DNA of 64,000 bases from Paenibacillus sp. FSL R5-0912. Lineage in GTDB: Bacteria; Bacillota; Bacilli; Paenibacillales; Paenibacillaceae. Within the stretch, counting starts at the first letter, position 1, and every line of letters begins with the position of its first letter. Location: NCBI RefSeq assembly GCF_000758605.1, contig NZ_CP009282.1, positions 5,828,001 to 5,892,000 on the forward strand, given 5' to 3'. Positions 35,380 through 43,839 of this stretch are shown here, piece after piece. A model generated the notes under the pieces. The model worked only from the letters and a program-made list of their open reading frames with translations, made no database searches and was not told where the DNA came from. The translations under genes and the position numbers were made by a program.

Positions 35380-36063
35380 CTAGCCGCCGAATAATCCGTA
35401 AAAGAATTGCACGGCTCCGGCGCTCATTTGATTGGCCCAGTTATCCAGCGGTGTAATCGTGTAGGCACGCAGACCCGGGATAAACAGAATCAGCAAGAAG
35501 ATGAAGACTGCCCACTGCTCATACTGTTGCAGTCTCCCGCGGATCGGACGAGGAGCCAGATCCTCCACGATCCGGTAACCATCCAGCGGCGGCAGTGGAA
35601 TCAGGTTGAACAGGAACAGGAAGAAATTAAGTTGAATGAAAATGCCGAAGAACCAGTAAATAGCCTGAAGCACGCGGTCATTGCTGATAGATTCCAGCAC
35701 TCCGGTCGCCGCCAGAGCCGAATAAATCATTGCTCCGAGGAACCCCAGCAGCAGATTGCTGATCGGACCGACAGCAGATACGATAACGCCCATCAGACGG
35801 GGGCGGCTGAAATTGTCACGGTTGACCGGAACCGGCCGCGCCCAGCCGAATCCGGCGACCACAAGCAGGATAATTCCGAAGAAATCGAAATGTACCGCCG
35901 GGTTCAGGGTCATACGGCCGAGCAGGCGTGCTGTCGGGTCACCGAACTTATTCGCAAAGTAAGCATGGCTAAACTCATGTACTGTAAAGGCGATCAGCAG
36001 GGTAATAAGCAGGAACGGAAGCTGTTCCAGCGGCATTCGTATAAAGCTCTGCAGAAATTCCAT
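35380..36063 (-). CDS. Site-2 protease family (M50) membrane metallopeptidase
   Basis: A 227-residue polytopic protein with the zinc site HEFSH in the first helix (AFTVHEFSHAYFANKFGD) and the second motif NLIPLPPLDGYR. About six membrane helices. The short, domain-free form is the YwhC/rseP-like minimal type; the substrate is unknown. The frame is open to 36096, but ATG 36063 (MEFLQSFIRMP) has AAAGAGG upstream. It follows prmA by 2 nt, so it is in the translation-related operon. Confidence 0.92.
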   Translation of the reverse strand: MEFLQSFIRMPLEQLPFLLITLLIAFTVHEFSHAYFANKFGDPTARLLGRMTLNPAVHFDFFGIILLVVAGFGWARPVPVNRDNFSRPRLMGVIVSAVGPISNLLLGFLGAMIYSALAATGVLESISNDRVLQAIYWFFGIFIQLNFFLFLFNLIPLPPLDGYRIVEDLAPRPIRGRLQQYEQWAVFIFLLILFIPGLRAYTITPLDNWANQMSAGAVQFFYGLFGG

Positions 36064-36065
36064 CT

Positions 36066-37142
36066 CTACCTCTTTCCGGCTGTGAACGCCACCCAATCTT
36101 CTTCACGGGTTACTTCTATAATCTCGAAACCGGAAGACTTCAGCGCTTCCGCCACAAGTCCTTCCTTATCCTTGTAAATACCGGAGGTGATGTAGATTCC
36201 TTCCGGCTGGAGTGCACGGTACACATCATCCGTGAACAGCACAATAATCTCGGCCAAAATATTCGCTACGACAACCCTCACCGGCAGGGTAACTCCCAGT
36301 CCGCCGGCAGCCGGAGCAGCGGCAGGAACAGCTTCCTGTCCAGCCTGTCCAGCCTGTTCAGCAGTATAGCCTGGTCTGGCCGAAGGCCACATATCTCCGG
36401 CTGTGGTATCTGCCGCCCGTTCACCGCCGAGCAGGGAGAGCAGATCGCTCTCCTTAACCGTGATGGCAGCTTCAAGCCGGTTCAGTGCCACATTCTCACG
36501 GGCGCTCTCCACCGCCACCGGGTCCAGATCCAGGGCCAGGACGGATTTCGCGCCCAGCAGCACCGCGCCTACGGCAAGGATACCGGAGCCAGTGCCGACA
36601 TCAATTACTTCATCGCCGCTGGCGACATGCTTCTCAAGTGCGCGCAGGCACAGCGCCGTCGTAGGGTGCGTCCCCGTTCCGAAGGCCATACCGGGGTCGA
36701 GCTCGATAATCTTTTCATCCGGGGAGGCCGGGGTATACTCTTCCCATGTAGGCTTAATGGTCAGCCGTTCCGATACGCGCAGCGGCTTGAAGTACTGCTT
36801 CCAGGCATGGGCCCATTCATCCTCATCCACCGTCTTCCAGGAGATCAGCGCTTTGCCGGGATCGATCCCGAACCCTCTCAGCTCTTCCACCCTTGGCGTT
36901 ACCTCCGCCACAATCTCGTCCATTGCCACGGTTTCGGCATAATAGCCCTTAATTACCGCTTCCCCCTCGGGGATGTCATTCAGCGGCTCATCGTATAATT
37001 CACCATAACGGGTATCCCGTATTTTATTCAGCGTCCCGGATTCCTCAATGGAAACACCGCCCGCACCGGCCTCATACAGCAGATTGGATATCATCTCCTG
37101 TGCTTCCTCCGTTGTATGTACCGTCAATTCGTGCCATAGCAT
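36066..37142 (-). CDS. prmA: Ribosomal protein L11 methyltransferase PrmA
   Basis: A 358-residue SAM methyltransferase for ribosomal protein L11. The N-terminal substrate domain (MLWHELTVHTTEEAQEMISN) is followed by the Rossmann motifs DPGMAFGTGTHPTT, VIDVGTGSGILAVGA and VANILAEII. It is about 45 residues longer than the B. subtilis protein, owing to an Ala/Gln/Pro/Gly-rich insertion (AEQAGQAGQEAVPAAAPAAG) just before VANILAEI, encoded by tandem TCCAGCCTG-type DNA. The frame is open to 37217, but ATG 37142 has CAGGAGG 10 nt upstream. First gene of its operon. Confidence 0.94.
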   Translation of the reverse strand: MLWHELTVHTTEEAQEMISNLLYEAGAGGVSIEESGTLNKIRDTRYGELYDEPLNDIPEGEAVIKGYYAETVAMDEIVAEVTPRVEELRGFGIDPGKALISWKTVDEDEWAHAWKQYFKPLRVSERLTIKPTWEEYTPASPDEKIIELDPGMAFGTGTHPTTALCLRALEKHVASGDEVIDVGTGSGILAVGAVLLGAKSVLALDLDPVAVESARENVALNRLEAAITVKESDLLSLLGGERAADTTAGDMWPSARPGYTAEQAGQAGQEAVPAAAPAAGGLGVTLPVRVVVANILAEIIVLFTDDVYRALQPEGIYITSGIYKDKEGLVAEALKSSGFEIIEVTREEDWVAFTAGKR

Positions 37143-37197
37143 GTTAGTAAATCCTCCTGAAAGTTTTGTAGCATATGCTCCGTTGGTTCTGCTTCGC

Positions 37198-37292
37198 AAA
37201 ACTTGCTTCGAAAGCATAAGCTTAGTTATGAGAGCCCAGTCTCCCTGAAATCACTCCGCGTAACTGGATTCGAAAGCGCGGGCCTAGTTGTG
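37198..37292. repeat. Duplicated TTCGAAAGC unit upstream of prmA
   Basis: Two copies about 62 bp apart: 37199-37230 and 37261-37292. They share AACT-x-G-x-TTCGAAAGC, four or five bases, GC-x-TAGTT-x-TG. GCTTCGAAAGC is itself a hairpin. The region upstream of prmA contains no gene. Confidence 0.5.
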
Positions 37293-37357
37293 TGAAGCAT
37301 ATCTAGGATAGTATAGCATTTCTTACCCGTGCAGCGCCAAACTGCGGGTCAGATCCT

Positions 37358-37927
37358 TTAATCCGTCACACCGCTGCGGCAAAAGCAATCCAGGACATGG
37401 TCGTCCACCATCCCCGAGGACTGCATGAATGCATAACAAATGGTTGAACCGACAAACTTCATCCCCTTGCGCTTCAGCGCCTTGCTCATGTTGTCAGACT
37501 GCGGAGTGGTAGCGGGAACCTCCGATCTGCTCTTCCATTGATTCACCACCGGCGTTCCGCCTATGAAGCTCCAGAGATATTCTCCGAAGCTGCCTTCGTC
37601 CCGGCCAATCTGCATATAGGTCTCCGCATTGCGGATGACCGCATTAATCTTCAGCCGGTTGCGGATAATCCCCTCATTCTGCATCAGCTCGGCTATCTTG
37701 TCCTCCCCGTACAGCACAATCTTCTGCGGATCAAAACCGTCGAAGGCTTCGCGGAAATTCTCCCGCTTCTTCAGTACCGTATACCAGCTCAGTCCGGCCT
37801 GCATGCCCTCCAGCATCAGCAGCTCGAACAGCTTCAGATCATCATATAGCGGCTTGCCCCATTCCTCGTCATGATAAGCAATATAAACAGGGTCCTCATT
37901 CACCCAGGCGCAGCGTGTTATCGTCAA
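37358..37927 (-). CDS. tag: DNA-3-methyladenine glycosylase I
   Basis: A 189-residue base-excision repair glycosylase of the Tag type. It has RCAWVN and YHDEEWG at the N-terminus, the LMLEGMQAGLSWYTVLKKRE stretch, and the C-terminal zinc ligands expected in the family (HDEEW histidine, C4, and VDDHVLDCFCR). Full length. The start is TTG at 37927, about 10 nt after AAGGAG. A monocistronic gene inserted between the heat-shock and prmA operons. Confidence 0.94.
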   Translation of the reverse strand: MTITRCAWVNEDPVYIAYHDEEWGKPLYDDLKLFELLMLEGMQAGLSWYTVLKKRENFREAFDGFDPQKIVLYGEDKIAELMQNEGIIRNRLKINAVIRNAETYMQIGRDEGSFGEYLWSFIGGTPVVNQWKSRSEVPATTPQSDNMSKALKRKGMKFVGSTICYAFMQSSGMVDDHVLDCFCRSGVTD

Positions 37928-38248
37928 GTATTGTTCTCTCCTTATGCATTGAAATGGAAATTCAGGATAGTTGTATTATGTACAATTAAAAACAGCGAAA
38001 AGGGATACTTGCCACTTATAAGTGTAGTCTGTACAACTAAATATGCCCAATGGCCGAGAACCCGCCACATAGAGCCGTTTAATTGTATGAAATACAACTA
38101 AACGGATAATCGGTTGTAAATCAGACGTTCTAGTTGTACAAAGTGCAATTCAGTATACCGCATTTCCCGTAATCGGGTCACTGCCAACCCACTATATATA
38201 TCTACTGCGAAATCCATCCACTAGATGACGCCTGAGAGCCTTCAGCAT
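37928..38248. repeat. GTTGTA/TACAAC palindrome array, locus B
   Basis: No gene. Four related palindromes stand 50-60 bp apart: TAGTTGTATTATGTACAATT (37969-37988), GTGTAGTCTGTACAACTAAA (38022-38041), AATTGTATGAAATACAACTA (38081-38100) and AGTTGTACAAAGTGCAATTC (38132-38151). Consensus: AGTTGTA, four or five bases, TACAACTAAA. The spacers differ. Confidence 0.75.
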
Positions 38249-38278
38249 AAAAAGAGCAGCCCCGGCCGGGCTGCTCTT
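38249..38278 (-). terminator. Intrinsic terminator after the SLH phosphoesterase gene
   Basis: AGAGCAGCCC pairs with GGGCTGCTCT around GGCCG; on the minus strand TTTTT follows the stem. It lies about 52 nt after the stop. Confidence 0.88.
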
Positions 38279-38329
38279 CCTGTTGGACTTGGACTTGTCT
38301 ATTCCTATACTCGCTATAAAATGCGCCGA

Positions 38330-41300
38330 TTATTCCATGAGCTTATCCATAAGGCGGAGGATCATCACTACCGATTCGGCGCGGGAAGCCGGTTCCGCCG
38401 GCTTGAACTGTCCATTGCCTTTTCCTGTTACGATACCTGCTCCAGCAAAGGCATTGATTGGTCCTGCCGCCCAGCCCGCTGTGACATCGGAGAATGGAGC
38501 ACTAACGCTGCTCACATAATTCGTCAGACGGGACAGCATCGTCACCATCTCCGCCCGGGTGATCTCCTGCTTGGGATGGAAGGAGCCATCAGCGTACCCG
38601 GTGATCACTCCATTGCCTTGAAGGGCAATAATAGCTTCCGAAGCCCAATGCCCCTGCGTATCGGAGAAGCCGGTGCCGCCCGCAGCGCTCAGACCAAAGG
38701 CCTTGAACAACATCGCTGCAAACTCAGCGCGGGTTACTTTGGCGTCAGAGCGGAAGGAACCATCCGCATAGCCGGTTATAATCCCCATCCGGGCCGCACG
38801 TTCGATGAATGCGGCACTCCACAGAGCCACAGGGGTATCCGGGAATGTAACTGCAGGAGCGGTTTGCCCTTTTGCCATGATCGCTTTTACCTTATCAAGA
38901 TCTACTCTGTCGTTGAACACAGGCTTCGTCACGGTTGGCAATGTTGGCCCCGTAGTTACAGCCGGTGTAGGCGTTGCTGTTGCAACTGGTGTCGGCGTTA
39001 CCGTTGCCGCCGGAGTTGGCGTTGACGTTGGCCTTGGAGTTGCTTCAGGTACCGTTCCTCCTTCATTGTTGCCTGTAGCCGCCGTTACGGAGACCTGAAT
39101 CTCCTTGCTTACTCCTCCGTATGAAACTGTGATCTTTGCCGTTCCTGTACCCACTGCTGTGACTACCCCCGCTTCGCTCACAGCTGCAACCGAAGGATTG
39201 CCAGTGGCATATTTCGCTTCCAGGGTCTTGAGGGTGCTAGAAAGGTCAGAATACTTTGCCGTTACCGCTAAGCTCTGCGTTTGACCTGCCGTCAGGGAGA
39301 GCGAAGCTGGAGTCACCTCCAAGTCTACCACTGCCGGAGCGGAAACCTCCGTAATCACAATCGGAACCGCTACGGACTTGCCTCCGAACGAAGCCGTGAC
39401 CGCTGCTTCGCCTGCCGCAACGCCTGTAATAAGCCCCTTGTCCGATACAGAAGCAATCGCAGGGTCAGAAGATACCCAAATGACTTGATCCGTAACTACC
39501 AGATTCTCTGCATGATCATATACTGCCGTTATTACAGAAGCTGCAGACTGGCCCACTTGGAGCCTATGAGTGCCTGGATCAGCTGTCAGTTTCAGCAGAA
39601 CAGGAACCGTGCTTTCCGCCTGAACTGTTACAGCAATGCTGACTGCCGGCAAATTTCCATATTGTGCCTCGATTGTAGTACCGCCTGCTGCTACCGCGTG
39701 AATCACGCCTGTGGCATCTACCGTAGCCACATTGTCATTGGAAGATGTCCAAATCGCTTCATTCGTGACCTCTGCCGTGGACTTATCGCTATACGTAGCG
39801 GTGAGAACTGTCGCGCGTTTCTCCCCGGCCTGCAATGTCAGCTCCGTAGGCGATACCGCCACGGAAGTCACCGTAAGCTCATCCTTCTTCTCAATAATAT
39901 AATTATCTATTAATGCATCGCTTTCTGTAGTACGGGCCTGGATGGTGATTTGGTCATGGCTGACTTGAATGGCAGAATACACCGGAACGTCCTCGTCAAA
40001 CATGAAATTAAGATACTCATACTGCTTACCATCGTAGAATTTCCAGCCGGAGGCGCCCCCGTCCAGATAGACCGTCCCGCGCTCGCCGTTTAGTAGCGGC
40101 TTTCCTCCATTCATCGGATAGGTGCGCGCATACACATGGTCATGGCCTTCCAGCACCAGATCTACTTTCAGTTCCTCCAGAACAGGTGCAAAATACGTTT
40201 GCGTGTATTCAATTACATTCCCGCGTCCATCTTCGGTATGATAAGCAGGCTTATGGAACATCACAATCTTCCATTTCTTATCACTTGCCTGAAGATCCGC
40301 ACGCAGCCATTCGGCTTGCTTAGCCATGGTTACTTCGTCCGCCTCAGAGTTCAGCACAATGAAATGTACCTCACCCGAATCGAAGGAATAGGCGTACTCC
40401 TTCTGAACGTCCGGGCCGTTCTCCGGCAGATCAAGTCCCTTGGCAAAAATCTCCTTGCCTGCACCTTTAACATCATGATTCCCCATCGTGTAGCCTGAAG
40501 GAAGGGAGGAGGCATAGACTGAAGAAGCTTCCCAGAACTGGTTCCACTCATTCAGGATTCCTCCGTCGTCAACCATATCGCCGCCATGCATAATAAACTG
40601 GGTGTCCGGATAACGTGTTAAGGAATCACTGATCAGCTGCTGATAGATTTCAAGCCCGTTATCTCCCTTGGTATGCGAATCGGTTACGAATACAAAAGAA
40701 ACAGGGGTGTCCGGAGCTGCAGCCAAAGTTTTGTATTCATACCAGGCACTCCAATGACCTTCATAGCCCACCCGGTAATGATAAGCCGTACCCGGCTCCA
40801 GGCCGGTAACCAATGACTTGTGGAACTTAATTTCACCCAGCGGTCCGCCCTCCACTTCATGGATGACCTCCACTTCAGTAAGCGCAGACTGCTCTACCGC
40901 CTGTTGCTCAGCATTGCCCAATCCTTGGTCTACCAGGCCGCTGTCCTTCACATATTGAATCGAAGTTGCTTGAACTCTGGGGGCTGTCTGCCAGCCCACG
41001 CTCAGCATCGTACTCATATCTTCGGTAACAAAGGTCTGGACATATTTCGGATCATCTCCGCCGAATTGGGTTACAACGTTCATGCTGAAGCTCTCACTGG
41101 TACCGCCATCCTTGACCGCCTGCACTTTCCAGGTGCCGATCGCGAGATTGGCCAGCGAAGTATGAATTTCGCCCTTGGCATCCGTCAGTCCCAATCCTTC
41201 GGTAAGACTCTTCTGCTGTACATCAGCAGAGGCGATGTAGCCTGTCCCTGTTCCATCCGGAAGATATACCTTGACGAATCCGGCGTTGCTTCCTGCTGTA

Positions 41301-42868
41301 GCGAAGAATTGCCCGTTGTTCTCTGCTGTAAGCAGCACAGCGGACGAATGATCAGCGCTTGTATATATATTGGAGCTGGCGGCTGTTACCGTCACATAGG
41401 TCTGAGGGCCGCTTGCATCGGTAAAATCAATCTCCGCCCCTTCAACCGGAGCTCCCGCATGGGTAGTAACGGTAATGATATTCTTCGTTTGCAGGCCCGA
41501 TCCCTTGACGGTTAAGGTATACGGGAATCCAATCTTATAATTAACCGGAGAGGCAAAAGAGCTTACGGCAGTCCCGCTGCCATACCCAAAGCTGCCTTCC
41601 GCCATGGTGAACTGCTTGTAGGTCTCGCCACGTTCCATTTTTGCGGACCGGCTCACGGCGAAATCGATGCTGGCCAAAGCATCCGCAGAATCTCCCTGCA
41701 GTCCTTCTGCGCTAAATTCAACGTAGCCGCCTATATTGTCGATGGTGCTCTTGACGTTGCTTAGACCGTCACGTGCATGCACATTGTCAGCCTGAAGCGT
41801 GTGCGGGTCGAACTTAATCTGGGTCAGCACGCTGGTTGCTTCACCGACACCCTTCGCCGCCAGCTTCAACCGGTAAGGCTCGTTGCTGACCGCTTCCTCC
41901 GGCCCATCCAAGGTGAGCATCGCCCCATGCTCAATAGTAAAAGCATACTCTGCTGAAGCCGGATTGCCGGCCAGATCCTTCACTTCGGCAACCACTTGAT
42001 GATAACCGCCATCCAGCGGCACCTCCGGGTGATAAGTAATTGCCTTAGTGTCCAGATCGTAAGCGTAAGCGGCCGGTGCAACGGACTGGCCATCCACAGT
42101 TAATTGGATCGAATCTGGATCAATACCCGACTTCGCATCATCCGCCGACAGGATGATATCGGATACGGGAGCAGTCAAGGTTTGATCTGGTGCGGGTGAA
42201 ACCGGAGCCAGCACGGGAACATCCATATCCTCATCCGCTGGCTCATCATAAATAAGTCTGACATCGTCGATCCAAATCGAGCCTTTGTTCTTTTTGCTCA
42301 TTTGCCGTTCTTTCATCTGGAAGTAGAACGCCACGGTACCGGGCAGCGTCAGATCACTTCCTATTTCGGCCTCAACATACTTCCAGCCGCTCCAGTCTAT
42401 CCCTGTCTCTTCGCTCCTCATTTCATACGTCTTGGACTTCCCGGTGGCTGAAATATAGAACTTGGAGGTTAGACCATGCCCTTCGTTATTGGCGTAAATC
42501 CACATGCCGATTTTGTGGGGCGTTCTGCCTGTTAAGGCTAACTGCGTTGCAGGCCCGACTGCAACCTGGGAGGGATTATCGGTTATGCCGATAAAGTCAT
42601 AATCAATCCGCAAGGATTTTGCCCCGTCACGGACGTATTTCGGATCACTTTCAAGCGCCATATTGCCGCTGTAGATGCGCGCACTGTCAAACTTCAAGTC
42701 TGCCAGACTCACATTTTCAAAATCCTCCAGCATAACAACACCGCCAGGCTCAACTGGATCCCCATACACGGTCGATGAAGAGAAGGAAGGTGGAATGAAC
42801 GGAATCAACACCGACATTGCCAATATCCCGGTTAATACTCTCTTTACAAGCGGATGCTGCTTACTCAC
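38330..42868 (-). CDS. SLH-anchored surface metallophosphoesterase with Big_2 domains
   Basis: A 1512-residue exported protein. Signal peptide (VLTGILAMSVLIPFIPPS), an N-terminal carbohydrate-binding-like domain (VMLEDFENVSLADLKF), a cohesin-like or Big region, a purple-acid-phosphatase-type FN3 domain (GLEPGTAYHYRVGYEG), then a calcineurin-like catalytic domain with FVTDSHTKGD (about 730), MHGGDMVDDGG, MGNHDV, MFHKPAYH and LEGHDHVYART (about 908). Three Big_2 modules, a Thr/Pro linker and three SLH domains (ITGYADGSFRSD type) end it. The substrate is unknown; phosphate scavenging at the wall is inferred. Start: GTG at 42868, after GAGGAG at 11 nt; GTG 42904 would add 12 residues. It has its own terminator. 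Confidence 0.9.
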   Translation of the reverse strand: MSKQHPLVKRVLTGILAMSVLIPFIPPSFSSSTVYGDPVEPGGVVMLEDFENVSLADLKFDSARIYSGNMALESDPKYVRDGAKSLRIDYDFIGITDNPSQVAVGPATQLALTGRTPHKIGMWIYANNEGHGLTSKFYISATGKSKTYEMRSEETGIDWSGWKYVEAEIGSDLTLPGTVAFYFQMKERQMSKKNKGSIWIDDVRLIYDEPADEDMDVPVLAPVSPAPDQTLTAPVSDIILSADDAKSGIDPDSIQLTVDGQSVAPAAYAYDLDTKAITYHPEVPLDGGYHQVVAEVKDLAGNPASAEYAFTIEHGAMLTLDGPEEAVSNEPYRLKLAAKGVGEATSVLTQIKFDPHTLQADNVHARDGLSNVKSTIDNIGGYVEFSAEGLQGDSADALASIDFAVSRSAKMERGETYKQFTMAEGSFGYGSGTAVSSFASPVNYKIGFPYTLTVKGSGLQTKNIITVTTHAGAPVEGAEIDFTDASGPQTYVTVTAASSNIYTSADHSSAVLLTAENNGQFFATAGSNAGFVKVYLPDGTGTGYIASADVQQKSLTEGLGLTDAKGEIHTSLANLAIGTWKVQAVKDGGTSESFSMNVVTQFGGDDPKYVQTFVTEDMSTMLSVGWQTAPRVQATSIQYVKDSGLVDQGLGNAEQQAVEQSALTEVEVIHEVEGGPLGEIKFHKSLVTGLEPGTAYHYRVGYEGHWSAWYEYKTLAAAPDTPVSFVFVTDSHTKGDNGLEIYQQLISDSLTRYPDTQFIMHGGDMVDDGGILNEWNQFWEASSVYASSLPSGYTMGNHDVKGAGKEIFAKGLDLPENGPDVQKEYAYSFDSGEVHFIVLNSEADEVTMAKQAEWLRADLQASDKKWKIVMFHKPAYHTEDGRGNVIEYTQTYFAPVLEELKVDLVLEGHDHVYARTYPMNGGKPLLNGERGTVYLDGGASGWKFYDGKQYEYLNFMFDEDVPVYSAIQVSHDQITIQARTTESDALIDNYIIEKKDELTVTSVAVSPTELTLQAGEKRATVLTATYSDKSTAEVTNEAIWTSSNDNVATVDATGVIHAVAAGGTTIEAQYGNLPAVSIAVTVQAESTVPVLLKLTADPGTHRLQVGQSAASVITAVYDHAENLVVTDQVIWVSSDPAIASVSDKGLITGVAAGEAAVTASFGGKSVAVPIVITEVSAPAVVDLEVTPASLSLTAGQTQSLAVTAKYSDLSSTLKTLEAKYATGNPSVAAVSEAGVVTAVGTGTAKITVSYGGVSKEIQVSVTAATGNNEGGTVPEATPRPTSTPTPAATVTPTPVATATPTPAVTTGPTLPTVTKPVFNDRVDLDKVKAIMAKGQTAPAVTFPDTPVALWSAAFIERAARMGIITGYADGSFRSDAKVTRAEFAAMLFKAFGLSAAGGTGFSDTQGHWASEAIIALQGNGVITGYADGSFHPKQEITRAEMVTMLSRLTNYVSSVSAPFSDVTAGWAAGPINAFAGAGIVTGKGNGQFKPAEPASRAESVVMILRLMDKLME

Positions 42869-43040
42869 TGCCTGCCACGCTCCTCGTTGTCTGTTCTTGT
42901 TCACCTCTAAATCGCAATTTTAAAATTTAAATTTTAAAGGAGAAGTTATTCCAGCATAACGCGGCAACGTATTCGTGAGATCATCGCAATGTAAGCACAA
43001 TAAATATTTCAGCTATATTATTCTCCGGGCTTCTCCTATG

Positions 43041-43084
43041 AAAAAAAAGGCGTCCGCCCCTTTTCAGGTTTGGACTGCCTTTTA
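43041..43084 (-). terminator. Terminator after the decayed anti-sigma gene
   Basis: AAAAGGC-A-GTCC pairs with GGAC-GCCTTTT around a 16-nt loop; on the minus strand TTTTTTTT follows. It overlaps the stop of the 43082 frame. Confidence 0.7.
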
Positions 43085-43557
43085 AGGCTGCAATTGCACC
43101 CGCGTCTCTTTGTCCGGCTCGTTGGTGGAGTAGAAGAACATGTATATAGAAGCTTCTGTTCCTTTGAAGTCCTTATACACATCAATGCTGTGGTTTTTTC
43201 CTTCTCCCCGGAAGTTCACTGTCACTATTTTACCTAAAATCCGGTCTTTCCCTATGCCGATATGAGTCTGATTCACGCCGCCAAAATGGGGATCAACGCT
43301 CTTCGTCTCCACATAGAGATCCGCCCCCTGCATATAGTAGGTCCACTGTACCGGATAACCGCCGGTTTCCCGGATCAGCGTCTGCTTGTCGCTGGAGATG
43401 TTGGTCAATTGGAGTGGTGTCTTATCATCCTCATGCCGGGTAACCTTATATTTCCCTACAAGCGTCATTGGCGTCGTCTTTGAAATCTCAAGATCTGCCG
43501 GTCGTTCGAACCGCAGGGTTGTCAGATCTCTGTCCCCGGTTGTCGAATACCAGCTTC
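43082..43557 (-). pseudogene. Remnant of an anti-sigma-type membrane protein, C-terminal part
   Basis: An open frame of about 158 codons after an in-frame stop (TAG near 43558), without a membrane helix or start site. The protein part is LRFERPADLEI followed by PMTLVGKYKVTRHEDDKTP and, further on, beta-rich sequence. It resembles the extracytoplasmic part of DUF4179-like anti-sigma factors, but this is a guess. An ATG at 43468 could give 128 residues with a weak site. It overlaps the sigma fragment in another frame, so a deletion seems to have joined the 3' part of one gene to the 5' part of the other. Confidence 0.55.
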
Positions 43558-43724
43558 TCTACCGGGGGTTCCGGACTCCCCTTGAACAAATGCAGATTAG
43601 CCATCAGCTTCTGCTGCAGACTGTTCCTGCGTTTCAAGTGATTCAGGCAGGTATTAACCGTGACTTTCATAATCCACGCCTTATTGTTTGGAATACCTTT
43701 ATAACAACCGTGGGCTTCAAAAGG
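43488..43724 (-). pseudogene. Remnant of an ECF sigma factor
   Basis: The frame contains NKAWIMKVTVNTCLNHLKRR, the hallmark end of sigma region 2 in ECF sigma factors, followed by a linker with EPPVEKLVF. Region 1-2 upstream is replaced by unrelated sequence, and region 4 is missing: after EKLVF the frame runs into the anti-sigma remnant out of phase. It cannot make a working sigma factor. Confidence 0.7.
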
Positions 43725-43839
43725 TTCATTTTCTACTAACAATAAGCAAAAAAAGCATGTCTCCACGTAAATACCCGGGATACATGCTGTAAAAGGAAAT
43801 TCTATGTTGAACTGGAACAGCATTCGGAGAAAGCCACCG

